IMG/VR virus record: IMGVR_UViG_3300025466_000012
Location: 1-64,000 of that record
Length of the DNA stretch: 64,000 bases
Direction: 5' to 3' (one strand)
From: a virus
Shown here: positions 50,140-57,114 of the stretch, in pieces
Position numbering within the stretch: position 1 is the first letter of the stretch
How the letters are laid out: every line of letters starts with the position of its first letter
The notes under the pieces: model-generated
Databases searched by the model: none
Told to the model about the DNA's origin: nothing
What the model saw: only the letters and a program-made list of their open reading frames with translations
Position numbers and translations under genes: made by a program

Positions 50140-51159
50140 ATGACCAAAGTAAAAATTATAAACGGAATATACCGTAATCAACCTGTAAGAGATGTAGCAT
50201 TTACCCTGGTAAAAGGCCTGCAAATGGGCGCCAGAGGCAGTTTTGTCACTGTGGACAGCGAGGGTTATTTTGGACCCGAGTTTGACGTGGTGCGTATCAA
50301 AGTGGATGGCATCGAAGATGTGGAATTTGTGGGCGGTGATGCAGTTACAGCTCAACCGTCTGTGAAGGCAGTTGCCGTACAAGAAACTGACGAAGCAGTC
50401 ATGAGCCGTATCGGCGAACGATTTGATATCTTGGACCAAATGACCAAGGCTGCTATCGCCGGCGATGTGCGAGCCATGATTGTGGTTGGCCCTCCTGGTG
50501 TGGGCAAGAGTTATGGTGTGGAAAAACAGCTGGAACAGTCGGGCCTGTTTGACAAGTTGGCTGGACGCAGGATCAAGTACGAAATCATCAAGGGTGCCAT
50601 GACACCGATTGGTTTGTACTGTACCTTGTACAAGAATTCTGATCCATGCAACGTGTTGGTGTTTGACGACTGCGACTCAGTATTCCAAGATGACTTGAGC
50701 CTGAACATTCTCAAAGCAGCTCTGGATTCAGGCAAGAAACGCAGGATCTACTGGAATTCGGACAGTTCCATGTTAACCCGTGAAGGTGTTCCCAACAATT
50801 TTGACTTCAAAGGTGCCTGTATCTTTATCACCAACCTGCAGTTCCAGAATTTGAAAAGCAAGAAACTGCAAGATCACCTGGAAGCCCTGCAAAGTCGTTG
50901 TCACTTCTTGGACTTGACCCTGAACACACAACGCGACAAGTTCTTGCGTATCAAACAGATCTTCCGCAAAGGTGACCTGTTCCAGGACTACGATTTTAGC
51001 CCAGAACAGGGCGAAGAGATCCTGGACTACATGGATGCCAACAAGGATCGTTTGCGAGAGCTCAGTTTACGCATGGCACTCAAGATTGCAGATTTGACCA
51101 AGATCTCGGCAACCAACTGGAAAGCACTAGCAGTCAGCACATGTATGAAAAATAGTTGA
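50140..51159 (+). CDS. AAA+ ATPase (339 aa)
   Basis: ATG 50140 follows AAGGAG; the frame upstream is not used. Residues about 1-90 are a beta-rich N-terminal domain. Walker A G-P-P-G-V-G-K-S at about 117-124, Walker B V-L-V-F-D-D-C-D at about 173-180, sensor I C-I-F-I-T-N, and L-Q-S-R-C-H, which looks like the SRC arginine motif of clamp-loader ATPases. It lacks the usual gp44 opening W-V-E-K-Y-R-P and has D-D in place of D-E in Walker B, so it is not called gp44. Similar ATPases occur in T4-like aquatic phages and may remodel a replication or packaging complex. Confidence 0.8.
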   Translation: MTKVKIINGIYRNQPVRDVAFTLVKGLQMGARGSFVTVDSEGYFGPEFDVVRIKVDGIEDVEFVGGDAVTAQPSVKAVAVQETDEAVMSRIGERFDILDQMTKAAIAGDVRAMIVVGPPGVGKSYGVEKQLEQSGLFDKLAGRRIKYEIIKGAMTPIGLYCTLYKNSDPCNVLVFDDCDSVFQDDLSLNILKAALDSGKKRRIYWNSDSSMLTREGVPNNFDFKGACIFITNLQFQNLKSKKLQDHLEALQSRCHFLDLTLNTQRDKFLRIKQIFRKGDLFQDYDFSPEQGEEILDYMDANKDRLRELSLRMALKIADLTKISATNWKALAVSTCMKNS

Positions 51160-51192
51160 TGCTGGCCAAACCGATTAAGTAAAGATAGCTCC

Positions 51193-51211
51193 TGAGTAGT
51201 AATACTACTCA
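51193..51211. other. 8-bp palindromic hairpin TGAGTAGT/ACTACTCA
   Basis: Perfect inverted repeat around an AAT loop just before the terminator at 51218. No T-run, so possibly an operator or an RNA processing hairpin. Confidence 0.6.
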
Positions 51212-51217
51212 CTTTAT

Positions 51218-51243
51218 ACAGGCCTTTCGGGGCCTGTTTTTTT
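51218..51243 (+). terminator. Rho-independent terminator before uvsW
   Basis: Stem ACAGGCC/GGCCTGT, six-base loop, run of seven T. Separates the AAA+ gene from the uvsW promoter. Confidence 0.9.
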
Positions 51244-51271
51244 GATTTTGTCACTATAAGTGTGTTATACT
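51242..51271 (+). promoter_or_regulatory. Sigma70-type promoter for uvsW (TTGATT - 18 - TATACT)
   Basis: -35 at 51242-51247 follows the terminator's T-run; -10 at 51266-51271. The ATG at 51278 is 6 bases further, predicting a leaderless message. Confidence 0.65.
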
Positions 51272-51277
51272 AAATCT

Positions 51278-52294
51278 ATGCGAACAGCCAAAATAATAGT
51301 GCGTGACGAAGTCAATATCAAAATTGAAGGACTTGAGTTAGACGCAAGACGGGCCTTGGTCCGAGCTTTTGAATATGATGTGCCTGGTGCCAGATACTTG
51401 CCAGCAGTTAGACTGGGCCGTTGGAACGGCAAGACCAGCTACTTCCAGTTAGGAGGTAGTAGCTATGTGAATCTTTTACCCGAGATCGTGCCCATACTCG
51501 AGCAGTTCAATTACGATATCGAGCTGGATGACCAACGCGAATACTCAACCACTTTTGAATTTGCGCAAGTACACGAAAACAGTTTTGCACACATAGCTTG
51601 GCCCAAGGGACATCCTTCAGAAGGTGAACCCATGCAGTTACGGGATTATCAGGTCAGCATAATCAACGATTTTTTGATCAATCCACAATGCATACAGGAG
51701 ATAGCTACCGGTGCCGGCAAGACCGTGATAACTGCTGCACTATCAAACGCAGTGGCACCACTAGGGCGTACCATAGTTATTGTGCCCAACAAGAGCTTGG
51801 TCACACAGACCGAACGAGACTACATCAACATGCAACAGGATGTGGGTGTGTACTTTGGCGACAGAAAAGAATGGGGTCGGCAACACACTATCTGTACCTG
51901 GCAAAGCCTCAATGTGTTGTTAAAGAATACCAAGTCAGGTGTGGGTGATTGCACCATTGGCGAGTTCCTGGAAGATGTGGTGTGTGTGATTGTAGACGAA
52001 TGTTTTGCTGGAGATAGTAAAGTGCTGACTCCGGATGGATATAGGCAGATCAAAGATATTAAATCGGGCGATAAAGTTATTAACTATTCTGAGACTACCA
52101 AAGAGTTTAAAGTAGATACTGTAGTTAAACAGCATAAGAACCTGACAAATTCTGCTAGCGAAACTATGTTTGAATTAGAATTTGATAATGGCAACCAAAT
52201 ACAAGTCACAGGTAATCATAAGTTTCTTACTGATCGAGGCTGGGTCCGGGCAGATGCACTGACAGAAGAGCACGAAATTATTAATAAAACATAA
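51278..52294 (+). CDS. uvsW: UvsW helicase N-terminal half fused to a split N-intein
   Basis: Residues 1-241 are UvsW: N-terminal domain with L-G-R-W-N-G-K-T-S-Y-F, Q motif L-R-D-Y-Q, Walker A A-T-G-A-G-K-T, motif Ia V-P-N-K-S-L-V-T-Q and the start of motif II V-I-V-D-E. At residue 242 the reading frame goes straight into an intein: C-F-A-G-D-S-K-V-L-T-P-D-G (block A) and V-T-G-N-H-K-F-L-T-D-R-G-W-V (block B), 97 residues, then a stop. The host protein is therefore cut between E and C of the DECH box. Activity needs trans-splicing with the product of 53211. The ATG at 51278 has no ribosome site. Confidence 0.93.
   Translation: MRTAKIIVRDEVNIKIEGLELDARRALVRAFEYDVPGARYLPAVRLGRWNGKTSYFQLGGSSYVNLLPEIVPILEQFNYDIELDDQREYSTTFEFAQVHENSFAHIAWPKGHPSEGEPMQLRDYQVSIINDFLINPQCIQEIATGAGKTVITAALSNAVAPLGRTIVIVPNKSLVTQTERDYINMQQDVGVYFGDRKEWGRQHTICTWQSLNVLLKNTKSGVGDCTIGEFLEDVVCVIVDECFAGDSKVLTPDGYRQIKDIKSGDKVINYSETTKEFKVDTVVKQHKNLTNSASETMFELEFDNGNQIQVTGNHKFLTDRGWVRADALTEEHEIINKT
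52001..52291 (+). other. Split N-intein (97 aa) in UvsW
   Basis: Starts with Cys1 and has the block A (D-S-K-V-L-T) and block B (T-G-N-H) residues needed for the first splicing step. No endonuclease domain is fused to it. The length of about 97 residues is usual for the N part of naturally split inteins. Confidence 0.92.
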
Positions 52295-52297
52295 ATA
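52290..52297 (+). promoter_or_regulatory. Late promoter CATAAATA for the endonuclease inside uvsW
   Basis: NATAAATA match overlapping the N-intein stop, 24 bases before the endonuclease ATG, which has an AGAGGT ribosome site. Confidence 0.65.
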
Positions 52298-52321
52298 CAT
52301 ATAACTAAAGCAGAGGTATTT

Positions 52322-53233
52322 ATGAAGAAAACAGCAGATCAGATGATGAAAATTATTAATAACAGATTAACAGAATATAGCCAACACACCAGAGTAGTTG
52401 AGTGGTCGGGTAAGAATATTATGTTATCAACCGGTAAAATATTAACAAATTCCGACAGGGCAAGATTTATAAAACGAATCATGAATACAAAAACTGATCT
52501 ATGGTGTCGTTGCATGGACAGATTGATAAGCGGTGAGATAACAGAACCTGAAATTAAATCCAAGTTATCTGCAATCGGTGGTACCGCAGTCCAGAAAAAA
52601 CACGGTAATACTATCAAAAAAAATCTTAATACCGGCATTCCCTGGAATGCCGGAACTAGAGGACAGAACATAGGTACCCGCGGAGCCCGAACACAAATAG
52701 TTAAAGATAAAATTAGTGTAAAAAATTCTGGGAGCAACAATGGAATGTACGGGGTTAGGTTGTCAGACTTGGACAAAAAAACAAAGTCTGAAATAATGAA
52801 ACAAAAAATATTGTCGGGTGAATTTACCCCAAACAGTAATAACAGAAATACACATTGGGAATCAACATTTGCTGGTAAATCATACCGGTCTAGTTGGGAG
52901 GCATTATATCAATATTTTAATAAAGATGCCGAATACGAAAAACTAAGAATCAAATATAATATTAACAATACAACAAAAATTTATATTGTTGATTTCGTAG
53001 ATTATATCAACCGGCAAGTTATAGAAGTTAAACCTCGAGAGCTATGTACTGGAGAAAAATTTCAAGCCAAACTAACTGCATTGACCGCCTGGGCAGAATT
53101 AAACAAATATGCGTTGATAATAGCAGACAAAGAATGGTTTCAATTACAAAATAACAATATAGATTATACAAAATTTGATGATAGTACTGCACGAAAAATA
53201 AAAGAACTATATGAAACTAATAAAAAGAACTGA
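52322..53233 (+). CDS. Free-standing homing-type endonuclease inserted between the uvsW halves (303 aa)
   Basis: The N-terminal two-thirds is Lys/Asn-rich with G-I-P-W-N-A-G-T-R-G and N-N-G-M-Y-G-V, resembling NUMOD3-type DNA-binding pieces of mobile nucleases. The C-terminal domain has Y-R-S-S-W-E-A-L (about 189-196), Y-I-V-D-F-V-D-Y and V-I-E-V-K-P: the E, D and E-x-K of a PD-(D/E)XK or Vsr-like nuclease. The same pattern and spacing is seen in this phage's gp4. The gene is AT-rich, has its own late promoter, and overlaps the start of the UvsW C-half by 23 bases. It probably mobilises the intein locus. Confidence 0.8.
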   Translation: MKKTADQMMKIINNRLTEYSQHTRVVEWSGKNIMLSTGKILTNSDRARFIKRIMNTKTDLWCRCMDRLISGEITEPEIKSKLSAIGGTAVQKKHGNTIKKNLNTGIPWNAGTRGQNIGTRGARTQIVKDKISVKNSGSNNGMYGVRLSDLDKKTKSEIMKQKILSGEFTPNSNNRNTHWESTFAGKSYRSSWEALYQYFNKDAEYEKLRIKYNINNTTKIYIVDFVDYINRQVIEVKPRELCTGEKFQAKLTALTAWAELNKYALIIADKEWFQLQNNNIDYTKFDDSTARKIKELYETNKKN

Positions 53234-53315
53234 AATCCTCAAACCACTCGAAGTGTTTAATTTGCACATAGAAAACGATCACAATTACATTGTGGATGGT
53301 GCAGTGGTATCAAAT
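53211..53315 (+). other. Split C-intein (35 aa) in UvsW
   Basis: Block F-like N-D-H-N-Y-I-V-D-G and block G V-V-S-N before Cys+1. The penultimate residue is Ser in place of the usual His; the terminal Asn and the following Cys are present. Confidence 0.92.
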
Positions 53316-54053
53316 TGCCACATGGCCAAGGCCGATGCACTCAAAACACTCCTGACCGGCGTAATGAGTCGTATTCCCATCCGTTGGGGATTAACAGGAA
53401 CTATTCCCAAAGAACCATTCGAGTCGCAGGCCTTGAAGTGTAGTCTAGGACCAGTGATCAATCAGCTTACCGCCAGCGAATTGCAAGACCGTGGTGTGCT
53501 GGCCCAGTGTCATGTGAACATAGTACAACTGGTGGACCATGCCGAGTTTGCCAACTATCAAAGCGAACTGAAATTTTTGCTAGAAGAATCTGGACGTCTA
53601 GATGCCATGGCCAGTTTGATACGTCAGGTAAATGAAACCGGCAATACCCTGGTTCTGGTGGACCGGATCGCAGCCGGACAAGGACTTTTAGAACGTTTGG
53701 GCAACGGGGCTGTCATGGTATCGGGTGCGACCAAGGCCCAGGCCCGACAGGACGAATACGACGAAGTGGCCGATGCCACCGGCAAGATTATCGTGGCCAC
53801 ATACGGTGTTGCAGCCGTAGGTATCAACATACCCAGGATCTTTAATCTGGTCTTGGTCGAGCCTGGCAAGAGCTTTGTGCGGGTGATCCAGAGCATTGGT
53901 CGTGGCATCAGGAAAGCCGAAGACAAGGATCATGTTGAAATCTGGGACATAACCAGCACCTGCAAGTTTGCCAAGCGACACTTGACCAAACGCAAACAGT
54001 TTTATAAAGAGGCCAAGTACAATTTCACACAGGAGAAATTGGAGTGGAAATAA
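53211..54053 (+). CDS. uvsW: Split C-intein fused to the UvsW helicase C-terminal half
   Basis: Residues 1-35 are the C-intein (L-E-V-F-N-L-H-I-E-N-D-H-N-Y-I-V-D-G, ending V-V-S-N). Residue 36 is the Cys+1 that begins C-H-M-A-K-A-D-A-L, completing the DECH box. The rest carries W-G-L-T-G-T-I-P-K (motif III), A-T-Y-G-V-A-A-V-G-I-N-I-P (motif V) and Q-S-I-G-R-G-I-R-K (motif VI). Joining 241 and 245 residues gives a 486-residue helicase, close to T4 UvsW (503). Translation starts inside the endonuclease gene without a strong ribosome site, so it may be coupled to it. Confidence 0.93.
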   Translation: MKLIKRTEILKPLEVFNLHIENDHNYIVDGAVVSNCHMAKADALKTLLTGVMSRIPIRWGLTGTIPKEPFESQALKCSLGPVINQLTASELQDRGVLAQCHVNIVQLVDHAEFANYQSELKFLLEESGRLDAMASLIRQVNETGNTLVLVDRIAAGQGLLERLGNGAVMVSGATKAQARQDEYDEVADATGKIIVATYGVAAVGINIPRIFNLVLVEPGKSFVRVIQSIGRGIRKAEDKDHVEIWDITSTCKFAKRHLTKRKQFYKEAKYNFTQEKLEWK

Positions 54054-54080
54054 AAGGTCGTGCTGACTCGCAACATGTGC

Positions 54081-54086
54081 TATACT
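54081..54086 (+). promoter_or_regulatory. Extended -10 promoter TGC-TATACT
   Basis: TATACT preceded by TGC, no clear -35. The ATG at 54093 is 6 bases downstream, again predicting a leaderless RNA. Confidence 0.55.
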
Positions 54087-54092
54087 GAACAT

Positions 54093-54596
54093 ATGAAAAT
54101 ATTAACACTAGACCAAAACCAATCATTCGATCTTGATCATCTGCCTGAAGAAGTGGATGACATGAGATTTGCCATCCTGGACAACAGCAGTCCGTCCGAT
54201 CCTGACTATCACTACATACCCTTGATCTTTCTTGAAAGTTTTACTGCTCCGGCCTTGGTACTACGCATTGGCGAAAATCGTGTGCGCATGCCCATGGACT
54301 GGCAGATCTTGATCGGTGAACCCGACCTGGGCGACCTTGAAGTGTTGCCGCTCACGGCCATCAATGATCGGGGATTCAAGGCCTTCCAGTTCAATCCTAT
54401 CAGCAGTTTCAGGCCCAGTTTCCTGGACATCGAGATACTGGATGTGTATCAGGAAGTGACCTGGTATGCGCCCAAGCTGAAAAATGGCCAGATGTTGTGT
54501 GTGCCGGTTGCCGAGGGCGAACGCCCGGACTGTGTGTACTTTGTCAAGGACATCAGTCGCAACTGCGAAATAGTTGATTACAATAAAGCCTGGTAA
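54093..54596 (+). CDS. Conserved cyanophage-type protein (167 aa), unknown
   Basis: Shares with cyanophage relatives the pattern V-R-M-P-M-D-W-Q-I-L-I-G-E-P, G-D-L-E-V-L-P-L-T-A-I-N-D-R-G-F, F-N-P-I-S-S-F and A-P-K-L-K-N-G-Q-M-L-C-V-P. The family has no known role but always sits in the replication block. It appears to be a single alpha/beta domain without catalytic motif. The start at 54093 is chosen over the in-frame GTG at 54060, which lies inside the promoter. No ribosome site. Confidence 0.72.
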   Translation: MKILTLDQNQSFDLDHLPEEVDDMRFAILDNSSPSDPDYHYIPLIFLESFTAPALVLRIGENRVRMPMDWQILIGEPDLGDLEVLPLTAINDRGFKAFQFNPISSFRPSFLDIEILDVYQEVTWYAPKLKNGQMLCVPVAEGERPDCVYFVKDISRNCEIVDYNKAW

Positions 54597-54597
54597 C

Positions 54598-54894
54598 ATG
54601 GGAAATTTAAAACCTGGCGCAACCCTTATATACGAGCGTGTGGGCGATGTGGTCTATGAGCGAGAGTTCGGTGCCGATCCAGCCAAGCGGCGGGTGGTGG
54701 GTTGGGATCATGTCATGGATCCCACCTATGATCATTATGATCCCAGAACAAAGATCGACTCTGCGATAGATCGTCTGAGACAGGACCGGCTATGGGGAGA
54801 AATTCGGCGAGCCGCACAAGAAAATACCGCACTGCGAGATGTGTTGGATCAAGCCGTGGCAATATATCAATTGAGCAGGCCCAATGACAGATAA
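54598..54894 (+). CDS. Small conserved phage protein (98 aa), unknown
   Basis: Starts one base after the previous stop. Opening G-N-L-K-P-G-A-T-L-I-Y-E-R-V-G-D-V-V-Y-E-R-E-F-G is a widely shared phage pattern in three parts, followed by a W-D-H repeat region and a C-terminal helix. Possibly a replication accessory or structural protein. No domain with known role is recognised. Confidence 0.65.
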   Translation: MGNLKPGATLIYERVGDVVYEREFGADPAKRRVVGWDHVMDPTYDHYDPRTKIDSAIDRLRQDRLWGEIRRAAQENTALRDVLDQAVAIYQLSRPNDR

Positions 54895-55789
54895 AGTCAC
54901 GATTGAGATACACTCAGAAGGCGATGTATGGACCAATCGTGACAGCGTGATACAGCAATTGGGTACGGTCTCGGTTGATCAAGTGGTAATCATACATACC
55001 AGATTTGAAGGAATCAGTCTTGCAGCCTCCGGAGTGCTGGCAGTGTTGGGCGACTGGGTAGCGTCGACCGGGCGTGATCCCAGTACTGTGAAGGTCAATA
55101 CTCCCAATCAGTACGAAACAATACCTTATCAGTTTGAAAATAACCCAACAGTTCCACACTTTTTCAAACCCAGCCTGCTAAAATACCACCGTGCATGTAC
55201 CGCGATTGATCCTGACGCATCGTTGTTTGGACTGTTTGTTGGCAGATATACTGCCATGCGCAACACCATGGCCCGAGACATGCTCCATGGCTATTCGGAT
55301 CATACTGTCATCAGCGTGATGAATACTCCTAGATTGGGAGCAACCAACTGGTGGGATCCCGAAGTGGAACAGATCGGATCTTTAGACAATTTCGATCTGA
55401 TGGATCATTACAATCATGTGGCCGATATCAGCCAGAGTCTATTACAGTTCTACGATCGTTTCCAGATTGAAATTGTGTCCGAAACTGTTACTCTAGGCGA
55501 TTCATTTTTTCCTACCGAAAAGACCATACGTCCTATCGTGGGATCCAAACCATTCTTGTCTTATGCCACCCGAGGTTTCTTGTCTCGGTTGCGAGATCTT
55601 GGATTCCAGACTTTTGATAAATTATGGTCTGAGCACTACGATCAACTTGAAGGTGCTGACCGCTGGCATCAGATCAAGATAGTCATAGACAGCATAATTG
55701 AGCAAGGGTACGATCGCAATCTGGCCAACAAGATAGTACAATACAACTATGCTCATCAAAAAACAATAACCAATAGTAGACATGGATAA
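54884..55789 (+). CDS. Conserved phage protein (301 aa), unknown
   Basis: Overlaps the previous gene by 11 bases. The most conserved-looking stretch is F-F-P-T-E-K-T-I-R-P-I-V-G-S-K-P-F-L (about residues 207-224) and G-F-Q-T-F-D-K-L-W-S-E (about 241-251), a pair seen in phage and giant-virus proteins, sometimes labelled glycosyltransferase-like. No sugar-nucleotide site is evident by eye, so no function is assigned. It lies in a run of overlapping replication-block genes. Confidence 0.6.
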   Translation: MTDKVTIEIHSEGDVWTNRDSVIQQLGTVSVDQVVIIHTRFEGISLAASGVLAVLGDWVASTGRDPSTVKVNTPNQYETIPYQFENNPTVPHFFKPSLLKYHRACTAIDPDASLFGLFVGRYTAMRNTMARDMLHGYSDHTVISVMNTPRLGATNWWDPEVEQIGSLDNFDLMDHYNHVADISQSLLQFYDRFQIEIVSETVTLGDSFFPTEKTIRPIVGSKPFLSYATRGFLSRLRDLGFQTFDKLWSEHYDQLEGADRWHQIKIVIDSIIEQGYDRNLANKIVQYNYAHQKTITNSRHG

Positions 55790-56234
55790 ACTCTCAATAG
55801 CCAACGAGATGGCACAATTTGACAGCAAGAATAGACAGTTCTATGACCAGCTCGCAGACGACGAGCAAAAAAAATTCAGCTCGTTTCTCATGATCAGGTG
55901 GGGCAGCACCGTGGCCGGCAGTCGGGCTCTACAAGAATTCTATCTTATTGCTACCAATCGGTTGCTGAACCGCAAATTTTCTGAAATAAGCACAGCCAAG
56001 CACAAAAAACTACAGTGGTTATTGGCCACCACAATAAGTCCAGGCATGGGCAATCAACGCCACGTCTGGATAGCGCCACGCAAGAAAACAGCCGGTGCCG
56101 GAACCATACGCAAGCAGTTGGCTGAACTGTTTCCTGACCGTCGTGATGACGAACTGGATTTATTGGCCCAGATAACCACCCAGGCCGAACTGGATATATA
56201 CTTGCGCGAACTAGGACAGGAGAAGAAAAAATGA
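55782..56234 (+). CDS. Possible clamp-loader small subunit (gp62-like, 150 aa)
   Basis: Carries F-Y-D-Q-L, F-S-S-F-L-M-I-R-W, L-Q-E-F-Y-L-I-A-T-N and L-Q-W-L-L-A-T-T-I-S-P-G-M-G, a layout that resembles the phage clamp-loader A subunit family (T4 gp62, 187 residues: K-F-M-V-E-N...A-V-P-R-G-K). Similarity is partial. If correct, gp44 is expected outside this window or replaced by another ATPase. Overlaps both neighbours by a few bases, so translation is probably coupled. Confidence 0.5.
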   Translation: MDKLSIANEMAQFDSKNRQFYDQLADDEQKKFSSFLMIRWGSTVAGSRALQEFYLIATNRLLNRKFSEISTAKHKKLQWLLATTISPGMGNQRHVWIAPRKKTAGAGTIRKQLAELFPDRRDDELDLLAQITTQAELDIYLRELGQEKKK

Positions 56235-56446
56235 TGGGATTTTTTAGACAAAAGCAGGTGGCCAAGGCACCAGCATACAAGGCCATCACGTTTGGCGGCT
56301 GGCGCTACACACCACAACCAGATATCACTGCTTATGAACTGAGCCTCCTGGCTCCAGTGTTTGGCAACATCATGCACAGACAAGATATCAAACCCTACAT
56401 CGAACAAAACAACCTTGTCAGACATTTCCAAATAGACGCCCAGTGA
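56231..56446 (+). CDS. Small unknown protein (71 aa)
   Basis: Start overlaps the previous stop (ATGA). Contains W-R-Y-T-P-Q-P-D-I-T-A-Y-E-L and a conserved-looking Y-I-E-Q-N-N-L-V-R-H-F end. The overlap and spacing match the neighbouring translation-coupled genes. No domain recognised. Confidence 0.6.
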   Translation: MMGFFRQKQVAKAPAYKAITFGGWRYTPQPDITAYELSLLAPVFGNIMHRQDIKPYIEQNNLVRHFQIDAQ

Positions 56447-57114
56447 ACGTTTGTCAGTATTGCAAAAAACAATTTGTCAAGGAAACCAGCCTGGCTGTGC
56501 ATGTGTGCGAGCCAAGACGCCGCAGACAGCAGCAGGATGAACCCGGAGTGAGATTGGGTTTCCAGGCCTACATCAAGTTCTACGAAATGACCCAAGGGTC
56601 GGCCCGACTCAAAAGCTACGATGATTTTGCCGACAGCCCGTATTATCGTGCCTTTGTCAAGTTTGGTCGATACTGTGTGGATACTCGGGTGATCAATCCT
56701 GAGCAGTTCATGCGATGGGTGCTCAAACAAAACAAAAAAATCGATCACTGGTGCAGCGACTCTGTGTACACTGAATATCTCAGCCAATATCTTGTGCTGG
56801 AGAATGTGAACGATGCCATGGCACGAGCCATGGAATATGGACTGGCCTGGAGCGAGCGAACTGGCTATCCAGCTCATCACTGCCTGATGCATGGCAATGC
56901 CAATACCACTGTGCATGCTATCACAGCTGGACGAGTCAGTGCCTGGATCATATACAACTGTGCCAGTGGTCAGGAGTTCCTGGGCAATCTGGATAGCAGT
57001 CAGTTGACCATGATCTGGCCCTACATTGATTCGGATACATGGATGAAACGATTTGCAGATTATCCGGCCGATCAGGCCTATGTGAAAGAAATGCTACAGA
57101 AAGCCGGTTGGTGA
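56443..57114 (+). CDS. Zinc-finger protein (223 aa), conserved in T4-like phages
   Basis: GTG start overlapping the previous stop (GTGA). The N-terminal C-Q-Y-C-K-K-Q-F then H-V-C-E-P is a C2H2-type zinc finger. The rest is a conserved alpha/beta region with S-Y-D-D-F-A-D-S-P-Y-Y, F-M-R-W-V-L-K-Q, H-W-C-S-D and N-A-N-T-T-V-H-A-I-T-A-G. Such proteins recur in aquatic T4-like phages just before the DnaE-like gene, unnamed. DNA binding in replication is plausible from the finger and position. Confidence 0.7.
   Translation: MNVCQYCKKQFVKETSLAVHVCEPRRRRQQQDEPGVRLGFQAYIKFYEMTQGSARLKSYDDFADSPYYRAFVKFGRYCVDTRVINPEQFMRWVLKQNKKIDHWCSDSVYTEYLSQYLVLENVNDAMARAMEYGLAWSERTGYPAHHCLMHGNANTTVHAITAGRVSAWIIYNCASGQEFLGNLDSSQLTMIWPYIDSDTWMKRFADYPADQAYVKEMLQKAGW

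Noticed and set aside
50140-51159. Calling the AAA+ gene gp44
   Set aside because: It lacks the gp44 N-terminal signature and has a different Walker B; only the SRC-like motif is shared.
53211-54053. Reading the uvsW C-half as a pseudogene or a frameshifted remnant
   Set aside because: Intein residues needed for splicing are intact on both halves, the extein junction restores D-E-C-H exactly, and the joined length matches UvsW.
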